A stretch of 45,114 nt of DNA from the NCBI RefSeq assembly GCF_000213975.1, contig NZ_GL892076.1, forward strand, positions 1,862,384 through 1,907,497, read 5' to 3'. A program made the position numbers and the translations under genes. Shown here in pieces: positions 1 through 8,278 of the stretch (position 1 is its first letter; each line of letters begins with the position of its first letter). Under the pieces are notes generated by a model that saw only the letters and a program-made list of their open reading frames with translations, was not told the origin of the DNA and made no database searches. The stretch comes from Centipeda periodontii DSM 2778. GTDB lineage: Bacteria > Bacillota > Negativicutes > Selenomonadales > Selenomonadaceae.

Positions 1-1
1 A

Positions 2-697
2 ACCCTTGCATTTTATTCGAATAAAATGCAAGAAATAGATGGTAAAAAGACCGTTACAGAGTTACTTTCTGATTTCTGGAGTCATATTTCATGGGCAGGA
101 ATTGCGTGTGAGGGAGGCGTAAAGCTTAAGAACGGGAAAAAACCCGAGCGTCTAATTAAACAAATATTTGATATTTCTACTGATCCGGGCGACATAGTAC
201 TTGATTACCATTTGGGTTCTGGCACAACTTGTGCCGTTGCTCATAAAATGGGCCTTCAATATATTGGGTGTGAACAATTGGATTATGGTGAAAACGACGT
301 ACTAGTCCGTCTAAATAATGTTATCTCTGGTGATCAAACAGGCATTTCCAAAGCTGTTAGCTGGCAAGGTGGCGGGTCTTTCGTCTACTGCGAACTTGCA
401 AAGCTGAATCAGACAATAGTCGAAGAAATCGAGGTAGCGACAGACGATGCAACACTATGTGAGATACGGGACAAGTTGATGAAGTCCGGCTTTATCAGCT
501 ATAAAGTGAATCCGGCAGATATTAATGCGGCTGCTGCTGATTATGCCGCGCTTTCCATGGAGGACAAGAAACGCTTCCTCATGGATCTCCTGGACAAGAA
601 TCTACTGTATGTAAACTACTGCGATATAGATGATGCTGAATTTGGAGTTTCCGAACAGGATAAGACATTCACGAGAAGTTTTTACAAAGAGGTGTAG
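2..697 (+). CDS. mod: Type III restriction-modification DNA methyltransferase (Mod), C-terminal part
   Basis: The reading frame is open to the left edge, so this is the C-terminal part of a longer protein; the Met at 26 is probably internal. About residues 40-75 of the visible part hold the SAM-binding motif I region (LDYHLGSGTT, then QYIGCEQLDY), typical of beta-class N6-adenine methyltransferases, where DPPY precedes the FxGxG motif. The DPPY motif must therefore lie outside the window. The usual motif is (D/F)(F/P)FxGSGTT; here the third position is His. The last ~120 residues are the variable tail of Mod. The res gene follows immediately, so the pair forms one operon. Mod gives sequence recognition and methylation and is required for cleavage by Res. 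The family is confident because of the motif and neighbour. Confidence 0.85.
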   Translation, partial: TLAFYSNKMQEIDGKKTVTELLSDFWSHISWAGIACEGGVKLKNGKKPERLIKQIFDISTDPGDIVLDYHLGSGTTCAVAHKMGLQYIGCEQLDYGENDVLVRLNNVISGDQTGISKAVSWQGGGSFVYCELAKLNQTIVEEIEVATDDATLCEIRDKLMKSGFISYKVNPADINAAAADYAALSMEDKKRFLMDLLDKNLLYVNYCDIDDAEFGVSEQDKTFTRSFYKEV

Positions 698-700
698 TTG

Positions 701-3301
701 ATGGCATTTTTATATGAAAAAATAGAGGCAGTACGCGAGTATGGAGGATCTCCCTCACTACCACCATATATCTCAGAAAACCTAAACCCAAAATTCGATC
801 TTCGTCCATACCAGAAGCAAGCATTCGAAAACTTCATCACGCATTTTGAGAGTGCGAAATGTCCAAAACCGGCGCAGGTCTTGTTCCATATGGCGACTGG
901 TAGCGGCAAGACGCTGATCATGGCAGGACTGATGCTGTATCTCTACCAGCAGGGGTATCGCAACTTCCTCTTCTTTGTCAATCTCTCAACAATTGTAGAA
1001 AAAACGAGAGAGAACTTCTGTAATCCGATATCTTCGAAGTACCTGTTTGCAGAAGAGATTATTCTGGACGGTGAACGCATTCGCATTCATCAAGTCGACA
1101 ACTTCCAATATACGGACAAGGATGCAATTAACATCTGTTTCACCACCACACAGGGACTTCACACGGATATGTGGATGGCAAAAGAAAACGGGATGTCTTT
1201 TGATGACTTTGATGAGCAAAAGGTGGTTCTGATCTCGGATGAAGCGCATCACCTGAACGTAGATACGAAAAGAAATAGAACGACAGATGAGGATGAACTC
1301 TATCATTCATGGGAACAAACCGTGAAAAATATCTTCTGTAGAAATACAGAAAATATTTTATTGGAGTTCACCGCTACATGTGATCTATCAAATCAGGCGA
1401 TTCGTGCAGCATATGAGAATAAGATCATTTTTGACTATGCTTTGACGAAGTTCTACAACGACAGATATTCTAAGGATATCATTACATTTCGCTCTGATCT
1501 TGCGCTGATGGATCGGGCTTTGATGGCGCTTATTCTCAGTCAATACCGACTGAAAGTCTTTCAGGATCATCGTCTCAACATCAAGCCGGTCATCTTGTTT
1601 AAAGCAGCAAAAATTGCCGACAGCAAGGATTTTATGGCGGCTTTTATCGAGACAACAAAGCACTTGACAGGAGCGCGACTACGCAACCTTTCTACATCAG
1701 CAAATAACGAAATCATAGAGAAAGCGTTCGGCTATTTTAAGGACAACAACATTTCTCTCGATATGCTGGCAACCGAGCTGCGGGATGATTTCTCCGAGGA
1801 ACACTGCGTTTCTGTGAATGAGGACAAAGATGTCGCACAGAAGCAGATTCTTCTCAACTCACTTGAGGATGCAGATAATCCTTACCGTGCGATATTTGAG
1901 GTCAAGAAATTAGACGAGGGATGGGATGTCCTAAATCTATTCGATATTGTTCGTCTATATGAGACGCGGCAATCCGGTAGCAAAAGGATCTCCCCTGTAA
2001 CGATTGCGGAAGCACAGCTGATTGGTCGCGGATCAAGATACTGTCCATTCCAACTGGATGATGAGCAGCCAAAGTTCCAGAGAAAATATGATGAAGATAT
2101 AACCTCTGAGCTTCGTGTTTGCGAAACACTCTATTATCACTGCCAGAATGATCATCGCTACGTTACAGAGCTGCGCAAGGCACTTCGTGAAATCGGTCTA
2201 GATCCGGATAACGTCGTACAACGTGAATATATCCTCAAAGAGGAGTTCAAAAAGGATGCCATATATACCAACGGATTCATTTTCCTCAATGATAGAGAGG
2301 TAAAAGATCGAAGTGAAGTAAGAGATCTCCCACCGACAATCCGAGATAATATATACCGCTTCCGTGCGACCATAGGAAACTCTGGCACTGATACAGTGAT
2401 GACAGAGGAACCGGGAATACACGATACCCATTCAGATCTGAAAACAGCACATATGACGATTGGTCAAATCGCTACGATAAATTATGCTATCGTCAACAAG
2501 GCTTTGATGAAATATCTGATTTTCAAGTTCAATATGTTGCGCTTATATTTCCCAAATGTTACATCTACGAGGCAGTTCATTACAGACAGGGCTTACCTTG
2601 GAGGTGTACGAATCGATATTCAAAGCAATGAGGATCAACCGTCAATAGAGATTCTCTTTGCTGCAGTTTCCAATGTACTCGGAAAAATTGTCGATTCTAT
2701 TTCTAGGATTGAAACGACTTATATGGGAACAAAGGAGTTCAGAGCGAGACCTATTCATCATGTATTCCGAAATAAGACGGTTAACTACACGAGTCCCCAT
2801 GACGGAGGTGTTGGCGTTTCACAAAACGATCCTTCAGTGCGAGATGAATGGAAATTTGATCTCTCTGCCGAGGATTGGTTCGCCTATACCGACAATTTTG
2901 GAACCTCCGAGGAAAAGGCATTCGTTGCATACTTTCGCGGATATGTAGATGCACTCAAGAAGATATACAGCCGTATTTTCCTTGTCCGCAACGAGCGTGA
3001 ATTTCATATATACTCTTTCAAAGACGGGGAGCGCTTCGAGCCGGACTACGTTCTTTTTCTACAAAAGGATAAGACAGACGGCTATGAACAGATGCAAATA
3101 TTTATTGAACCGAAGGGAACTCATTTATTGGAAAAAGATGCATGGAAAGAAGATTTCCTCTTACAACTGCGCAAGGAAGCCGTTCCTGTGAAAATGTTTG
3201 CTGATGATAACAACTACAAAATATGGGGATTTCATTTCTTCAATCGGGATAACAGATTAGCAGACTTCGGTGGTGAGTTTACGCAGCTGTTGGAAACATA
3301 A
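701..3301 (+). CDS. res: Type III restriction enzyme, Res subunit (helicase-nuclease)
   Basis: The protein has 866 residues. The ATG at 701 has a good Shine-Dalgarno (agaggtg) inside the end of mod; an in-frame TTG at 698 is less likely. Superfamily 2 helicase motifs are visible: Walker A MATGSGKT near residue 64, DEAHH near 180, and QLIGRGSRYCPF near 440 (motif VI region). The C-terminus carries a PD-(D/E)XK endonuclease signature, with EPDYVLF near 780 and IEPKG near 803, as in EcoP15I-type Res. With Mod it would form the complex that cuts unmethylated foreign DNA after ATP-driven communication between sites. All key motifs appear intact. A bidirectional terminator follows. Confidence 0.93.
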   Translation: MAFLYEKIEAVREYGGSPSLPPYISENLNPKFDLRPYQKQAFENFITHFESAKCPKPAQVLFHMATGSGKTLIMAGLMLYLYQQGYRNFLFFVNLSTIVEKTRENFCNPISSKYLFAEEIILDGERIRIHQVDNFQYTDKDAINICFTTTQGLHTDMWMAKENGMSFDDFDEQKVVLISDEAHHLNVDTKRNRTTDEDELYHSWEQTVKNIFCRNTENILLEFTATCDLSNQAIRAAYENKIIFDYALTKFYNDRYSKDIITFRSDLALMDRALMALILSQYRLKVFQDHRLNIKPVILFKAAKIADSKDFMAAFIETTKHLTGARLRNLSTSANNEIIEKAFGYFKDNNISLDMLATELRDDFSEEHCVSVNEDKDVAQKQILLNSLEDADNPYRAIFEVKKLDEGWDVLNLFDIVRLYETRQSGSKRISPVTIAEAQLIGRGSRYCPFQLDDEQPKFQRKYDEDITSELRVCETLYYHCQNDHRYVTELRKALREIGLDPDNVVQREYILKEEFKKDAIYTNGFIFLNDREVKDRSEVRDLPPTIRDNIYRFRATIGNSGTDTVMTEEPGIHDTHSDLKTAHMTIGQIATINYAIVNKALMKYLIFKFNMLRLYFPNVTSTRQFITDRAYLGGVRIDIQSNEDQPSIEILFAAVSNVLGKIVDSISRIETTYMGTKEFRARPIHHVFRNKTVNYTSPHDGGVGVSQNDPSVRDEWKFDLSAEDWFAYTDNFGTSEEKAFVAYFRGYVDALKKIYSRIFLVRNEREFHIYSFKDGERFEPDYVLFLQKDKTDGYEQMQIFIEPKGTHLLEKDAWKEDFLLQLRKEAVPVKMFADDNNYKIWGFHFFNRDNRLADFGGEFTQLLET

Positions 3302-3335
3302 TCTTTTCCTGGTAATGAGGTGGATGGATCAAAGG

Positions 3336-3368
3336 AAAAATGAGCGTCAGTTTTGACGCTCATTTTTT
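3336..3368. terminator. Bidirectional rho-independent terminator
   Basis: An almost perfect hairpin: AAAAATGAGCGTCA pairs with TGACGCTCATTTTT around a 3-5 base loop. There are T-runs on both strands. It lies between the convergent res gene (+) and the DUF1016 nuclease gene (-) and can end both transcripts. Confidence 0.85.
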
Positions 3369-3471
3369 ATCGACACAACAAAAAATATAAATGGCATTTA
3401 TTTAGCAAAAACAGGTCAAGGCAAAATATCGGTCTCCTCTATTGGAAAGTTGTCTCCCCCTGCCGCCTCGA

Positions 3472-4581
3472 TCAATCCTCACCATTGAACTTATTTTCCA
3501 AGAGTTGCATAAGAGCCTCCTTGTCCGGCAGGACAAGTTCATACTTGCTGGCAAAAATTTGCGTATTGTCCTCCGGCAATGTCATCTCCACAACAGCATT
3601 ATTTTTCTCCTTGCAGAGCAGAATACCAACGGTGGGATTCTCTGTCGCCAGTTTCACCTTGCGATCATAGTAGTTCACATACATCTGCATTTGCCCCAGA
3701 TCCTGATGTGTAATGCTGCCGATCTTGAGATCAATGAGGACAAAACATTGAAGCAGACGATTGAAAAATACCAGATCCACATAGAAGTGCTGTTCATCAA
3801 AGGTCAGTCGTTCCTGCCGACCTACGAATGTATAGCCCTTGCCAAGCTCCAATAGAAAATGCTGCAATTCATCAATGATGCGCTGCTCCAAATCGGACTC
3901 CGAATAACGGCTATCCTCGGGAACTCCCAAGAATTCCAAGATGTATGGATCTTTCACGATGTCCTCAGGACGTTCCACAATCATGCCCTGTTTGGATATC
4001 TCGGCGATAGCTTTCTTATCACGGGAAAGTGCCAGACGCTCATAGAGAGCAGCGTTGAACTGTCGCTTCAACTCGCGCAGACTCCATCGTTCGTTTGTAG
4101 CCTCATTTTCATAGAATTTGCGTTCCTTGTCATTTGTGATGCGCATGAGAAACAAATAGTGTGACCAGCTCAAAGTAAATTGCGCAGATAGTGTCTGCAA
4201 ATTGGTCGGAGGTGGCTCAAAAATCCGAGACACTGTCTCGGATTTCTGCACGATCGATTCCCGAGACGGTGTTTCGGAAATCACCTCGTTGCTATATGTA
4301 ATGTAAAAACGACGCATATTCTCGAGATTATCTACCGAGAATCCTCTGCCAAAGCGATTCGTAAGATTTTTCGAGAGTTCCTTTAAGACGCTCTTTCCAT
4401 ACTCCGCCCGCGACGCACCCTTCTGCTCATGCTCCACGATCATGCGGCCAATTTCATAGTAAGTAACGATCATTGTGGAGTTGACCACGGTGACAACATG
4501 CTGTTTGGCATTTTCAATAAGAGCAGCGATTTGCTCCACCAAATGATCGTTGCTGTTCATATTCGCTAATTCTTTGCTCAT
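3472..4581 (-). CDS. DUF1016/YhcG-family PD-(D/E)XK nuclease domain protein
   Basis: The frame is open up to 4695, but the ATG at 4581 (MSKELANMNS) has the better context, with aggtg nine bases upstream, giving 369 residues. The N-terminal ~130 residues match the YhcG N-terminal domain (YYEIGRMIVEHEQ, YGKSVLKELSKNL, FSVDNLENMRRFY). After a linker, LSWSHYLFLMRI marks the start of the core. The C-terminal half has the nuclease signature FYVDLVFFNR...VLIDLKIG (D...DxK form). The family is often found beside restriction-modification genes and proposed to act with them or in DNA repair; the exact role is not established. It converges on the type III system, so a shared defence island is likely. 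Confidence 0.85.
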   Translation of the reverse strand: MSKELANMNSNDHLVEQIAALIENAKQHVVTVVNSTMIVTYYEIGRMIVEHEQKGASRAEYGKSVLKELSKNLTNRFGRGFSVDNLENMRRFYITYSNEVISETPSRESIVQKSETVSRIFEPPPTNLQTLSAQFTLSWSHYLFLMRITNDKERKFYENEATNERWSLRELKRQFNAALYERLALSRDKKAIAEISKQGMIVERPEDIVKDPYILEFLGVPEDSRYSESDLEQRIIDELQHFLLELGKGYTFVGRQERLTFDEQHFYVDLVFFNRLLQCFVLIDLKIGSITHQDLGQMQMYVNYYDRKVKLATENPTVGILLCKEKNNAVVEMTLPEDNTQIFASKYELVLPDKEALMQLLENKFNGED

Positions 4582-4733
4582 GCTCACACCTACAAAAATA
4601 AAATGCCCCCAAGTGTGCATAAAAACATCGGCTTCCGGAGGCTTGAGAGAGAAGTCCCTTTCAGTAGTTAATGCTATATTTTCCCCTGCCTTCACCTACA
4701 GGAAATCAGTGAAAGCGTGGATTATCAACGTTT

Positions 4734-5831
4734 TCACGCCGCCTCTCGTTCATCATTACATTGTATCGTTATTGACGTTACTTCGTTCATTGCCGCTACC
4801 AAAATGATACTAGAGGGAAAGGTCAGCGTTGCGTTCGCACGCGATACCGTAATCTGGCGATCCTCGATCGGCTCTCGCAGCACCTCAAGCGTCTTCTTGC
4901 TGAACTCCGGCAGTTCGTCGAGAAAGAGCACGCCGTGATGCGCAAGCGTCACCTCGCCCGGACGCGGGATGCTCCCACCGCCGATCATCGCCACCGTCGA
5001 GGACGTGTGATGCGGACTGCGGAAGGGACGCGTCGTCACAAGCCCCGTATCCTTGCCGAGCAGTCCCGAGATGCTGTAAATCTTCGTGATCTCGATGGCT
5101 TCTTCCTTCGTCAGCTCCGGCAGGATCGAACTCATCCGCCGTGCCAGCATCGTCTTGCCCGAACCGGGCACACCGACCATGAGGACATTGTGTCCGCCCG
5201 CCGCTGCAATTTCAAGCGCACGTTTCGCCTGATACTGTCCCTGCACATCCGCAAAGTCATCGGTAAACGCAGCGTCTTTTTGTGATTCGATATGATTCGG
5301 TGTGGCAGGAGTCAGCGTCTCCGTGCCCGTCAAATGACGCACAAGCTGCGCCAGATTCTCGACCGCATAGACCTTCAGTCCATCAATGAGGAGTGCCTCG
5401 TCTGCATTGGAGGGAGCAACGTAGAACTCCGTTAATCCGTGTTCCCGCGCCGTAATCGCCATCGGGAGAATGCCGCTGATCGGACGGCAGTTCCCATCGA
5501 GAGAAAGCTCCGCAGAGAAGAGCGCATTCTGCACCGCCGCCTCGGGAACTATACCGTAGGATGCAAGCAGACCAACGGCGATCGGCAGATCAAGCCCGGA
5601 GCTGTCCTTTCGCACATCGGCGGGCGCAAGATTCACCGTCACCCGTTCCTGCCGCAGCTGAATGCCCGAGTTGCGAATCGCCGTCCGTACCCGCTCCTTA
5701 GACTCCTTCACCGACGTATCGGGAAGTCCCACGAGTTCAAAACTCGGCAGCCCCGGTGACACATCCACCTCAACGTCGATAATTCGTCCATCAATCCCGA
5801 GGGTCGTCGCACCATAGGTCTTTGCAAACAA
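4734..5831 (-). pseudogene. comM: comM/yifB Mg-chelatase-like AAA+ ATPase, C-terminally truncated (copy 1)
   Basis: ComM/YifB proteins have about 500 residues; this frame has 365. It starts at TTG (5831) with GGAGGG upstream. The N-terminal domain ([40 protein letters not shown]) and ATPase core (Walker [14 protein letters not shown], Walker [11 protein letters not shown]) are intact. Homology stops after ILVAAMN, where the family normally continues NPCPCG. The last 16 residues ([16 protein letters not shown]) are unrelated, and the sensor and C-terminal Mg-chelatase regions are missing. ComM is a helicase that aids branch migration of incoming DNA in natural transformation. This copy is probably inactive. 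The same odd 3' tail recurs at 33.6 kb, so the truncation predates a duplication. Confidence 0.85.
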
Positions 5832-5835
5832 CGGC

Positions 5836-5890
5836 CTTCCCTCCTACGTTTCAAATATAAGAAAATTATAACACAGAATGAGGCAGGTTG
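5836..5890 (-). promoter_or_regulatory. comM promoter and ribosome binding site
   Basis: On the minus strand a consensus -10 TATAAT (5865-5870) is followed by GGAGGG (5839-5844) and the TTG start. No good -35 is visible; TAGGCA is the best guess. The block recurs with small changes upstream of comM copies 2 and 3. Confidence 0.6.
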
Positions 5891-5914
5891 CCTAATGATT
5901 CTTTGCAAAAGAAA

Positions 5915-5952
5915 AGAGATTCCAGGCGCTAAGTTGAGCGAATGGAATCTCT
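5915..5952 (-). terminator. Terminator upstream of comM, copy 1 of a repeated block
   Basis: Arms AGAGATTCCA (5915-5924) and TGGAATCTCT (5943-5952), with inner arms CGCT/AGCG. On the minus strand it ends in TTTTCTTTT, so it would stop transcripts entering comM from the right. The same hairpin occurs at 18580 and 23620, each just upstream of a comM 5' fragment. Confidence 0.7.
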
Positions 5953-6024
5953 GCTGTGTGTTATGAACTTGGAAACCTATCCGGAAAAAGGTACACTTTG
6001 TTTTTCATCGTGAATTGCAAGAGC

Positions 6025-7167
6025 AAGTTGAACAGTGATTTAATTAAGAAACATTTTCAATAGTGTATACTTCATCCAAGAAAGTGCTAAACAGTTCTGC
6101 CGGTGTTTGATAGCCGAGAGTTCGACGAGGGCGGCTGTTTATCTCATCCGCTATGTTCAGGATGTCCTCGTCACGGTATCCGTCGATGTCCGTTCCTTGG
6201 GGCGTTCCCATGAGCTGTATGGGTGGGCGAAGTACACCTTCGTGCCGAGGCTCTCAAGCTGCGTGAACGTCTCGAACTCTGTCCCGTTGTCAACGGTAAT
6301 CGTCTTGAACACTTGGCTGAAACGGTCCTCTCCATATTCCGATTTCAAATGGGCGATGGCTTCTTCAATGCCGGCGCACGTGCGACCCGAGATGCGGATT
6401 GCGATGTAGTCGTGCGTCACCTTTTCCACAGCGGTAAATACGGCTGCGCCACGCCCTTTTCGCGATCCGACAACGGTGTCGGCTTCCCAGTGTCCGATTT
6501 CCGTGCCTTCGTCCACAAGGGCAGGACGCTCCTCTATGCTACGCCCTTTCAGGCGCTTGTTCTTGCAGTTTCGCTTGCGCTTGCACTTTCGTCCGAGCGC
6601 TTGCGGGACATCGAACAGCGTCAGCGGAATCCTACCCGCCCACAGCATATTGTAAAGCGTCTTGGTGCATGGGATACCATCCTCGTCGAACCGTTTGTTC
6701 GCCCTAGCATCCCCGACGCACATGTCGATCGACCACTTGTTCTTACGGATTCTTTCGGTCATCCAACGCAGGAATGGAGCACAGACCTCGCCGTCAACCT
6801 TGTATGGTCGTTTGGAGTTCTTTCTATGCGCGAGGTAAGCCTGCTGCCCTCGTTTTGCCGTATATTGCGGAGACCGCCCGCGAGCAGATCGGCGTTCAGG
6901 CGTCCCACGTGTAATCTCATAGTGGATCGTTGTATGCGAGCATCCAATCCGTGCGGCTATGGCGCGAAGCGAGAATCCCTCACGGTGAAGTGCCTGTATT
7001 TGCCCTCTTTCATCAAGGGTAAGGTGCTTTCCCGATTTACGAATGGCCTCCGTTGTGGTAGAATGGGGGTAATCCATAGTGATTGCTCCTTTGCTGATGT
7101 TTTGTAGCAGAACCATTATAGCACGGGACGTCAGTATGGATTTTGTTTTTGTTTAGCTCTTCAACTT
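6025..7167 (-). mobile_element. IS30-like insertion sequence, decayed (IS30 copy 1)
   Basis: The element is bounded by short inverted repeats: AAGTTGAACAG at 6025-6035, and CTCTTCAACTT at 7157-7167 on the other side. It contains one transposase frame with deletions. It was inserted just upstream of the comM promoter/terminator block. A fragment of a close relative is present at 29.6 kb. Confidence 0.7.
6044..7077 (-). pseudogene. IS30-family transposase, frameshifted
   Basis: ATG at 7077 (MDYPHSTTTEA) follows AAAGGAG. The N-terminal helix-turn-helix (LTLDERGQIQALHREGFSLR...IGCSHTTIHYEI) and much of the DDE core (IGHWEADTVVGSRKGRG, ITVDNGTEFETF) are present. After YFAHPYSSWER the frame breaks and ends at 6157. 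The true C-terminus (DEDILNIADEINSRPRRTLG) continues in another frame to a stop at 6044. The segment that normally reads GTNE...FIPKG is deleted, removing the catalytic Glu region. The element is therefore inactive by itself. Confidence 0.85.
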
Positions 7168-7295
7168 CATTTTACAACGAACCCATTTAAATTATAAATA
7201 GTATAATAATTTAACTCCAAGTAAGCCTTAACATTTACCCGCGATACTATTCATAAGAAGTACAGGCTTTACCGCATCCGCGAAAGGAGGAGACC

Positions 7296-7694
7296 ATGAC
7301 GGCAGTTGAGAAGATTGATGCCGGCCGTGCCGTGACGGCAGTGAGACCGGTGCAGCGCACGGCGCAGAAGGAGGCCTCCGACGCGTTCGAGGACATCTTG
7401 GAAGACCTGCGCAAAAAGACCGCGGACGATCGTGACGATATCCCCGCGGAGGGGGACGCCGTCTTCATGCGTCTCCTCGCGGACGGCTCCGTCCTCGTGC
7501 AGGTCTACCGCGGCAGCCGGCTCATCTCAGAGACCCACATGCGCGGCGCGAACGCCGTGGCAGAGCGCCGGCTCATGCGCAGCATCGCGGGCCTACCGCG
7601 CCCGGATACCTCCTTCGGGCGCGCCCCGCTGCTCGCCTCGCGCGCCGCACAGGGCGCGCGAGGCGTGGCCGCACTGCTCAATAGGGCGGTGTAA
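7296..7694 (+). CDS. Small hypothetical protein, unrecognised
   Basis: 132 residues, started by ATG after a very strong aaaggagg, so the gene is likely real. The protein is charged: an acidic helix-prone segment (SDAFEDILEDLRKKTADDRD) at about 27-46, a middle part predicted as beta strands (AVFMRLLADGSVLVQVYRGS) and an Arg/Ala-rich tail. No signal peptide, membrane segment or known motif was seen. GC content is high, like the following operon and unlike the IS and defence DNA to the left. A terminator follows directly. I do not recognise a function. Confidence 0.6.
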   Translation: MTAVEKIDAGRAVTAVRPVQRTAQKEASDAFEDILEDLRKKTADDRDDIPAEGDAVFMRLLADGSVLVQVYRGSRLISETHMRGANAVAERRLMRSIAGLPRPDTSFGRAPLLASRAAQGARGVAALLNRAV

Positions 7695-7700
7695 CGACAC

Positions 7701-7740
7701 AAAAGACCTCTCATTCCACGGATGGAAGGGAGGTCTTTTT
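7701..7740 (+). terminator. Rho-independent terminator of the 7296-7694 gene
   Basis: AAAAGACCTC (7701-7710) pairs with GAGGTCTTTT (7730-7739), with inner arms TTCCA/TGGAA, and ends in a T-run. It can also act on the minus strand, where the convergent operon ends at 7763. Confidence 0.8.
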
Positions 7741-7762
7741 GTGCGGGTGAATTGCACGCAGC

Positions 7763-8278
7763 TCAACCGGTCGGCAGTCTGCGGCGAATATCGTACCAGA
7801 TGCATACGCCGACGGCACCGGTGAAGAATTGGATCAATACGTAAGCGGAGCGCAGGCCGGCAAAAATCTGTTCATCGAAATCGAATAGCCGAAGCAGCAG
7901 CGTGCTGCCCGCATAGGCGCCCGTCACGCGTGCCGCCGGAACGAGAACGGCAGTCATCCATAGGGGGCGTCTCTTGAGCACGGTATATGCGAGCACATAG
8001 ACCAGATTGGCCGTCATGGCGGGCAGCAGCAAAATCGGATGCGTCATCGCCTGGTGCAGGAGCGCCGTGATCGGCATCAAAATCACCAGCAGCAGCGCCC
8101 CTGCGAAACTGACCGTATCTATGGCGCACAGGAGCAGTACACTGAACGCCGTGCCGACGAGAAACATCGCCGCCGGCAGCGGCAGAGGGAGCGCGAAGCC
8201 GACGAACTGAACGACGATGACCGCGGCCGTCAGCATCCCCATTTTTGCGATCCATGAGGAGGAAAATCTGCCGGTCAT
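7763..8278 (-). CDS. Small integral membrane protein, ECF-transporter S-component-like
   Basis: 171 residues with about five hydrophobic segments: roughly 13-30, 35-52, 56-75, 80-98 and 140-160. Polarity and length fit the substrate-binding (S) subunits of energy-coupling-factor importers, but no diagnostic motif was seen, so the assignment is tentative. The ATG overlaps the stop of the TonB receptor gene as ATGA, so translation is probably coupled. Third gene of a MarR-controlled operon (methyltransferase, receptor, membrane protein). The order suggests that a ligand crosses the outer membrane through the receptor and the inner membrane through this protein. No ECF ATPase or T-component gene is present in the window; they could be shared and encoded elsewhere. 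Confidence 0.6.
   Translation of the reverse strand: MTGRFSSSWIAKMGMLTAAVIVVQFVGFALPLPLPAAMFLVGTAFSVLLLCAIDTVSFAGALLLVILMPITALLHQAMTHPILLLPAMTANLVYVLAYTVLKRRPLWMTAVLVPAARVTGAYAGSTLLLRLFDFDEQIFAGLRSAYVLIQFFTGAVGVCIWYDIRRRLPTG

Noticed and set aside
6223-7107. A 294-codon plus-strand frame within IS30 copy 1
   Set aside because: Antisense to the IS30 transposase; no motif or ribosome site.
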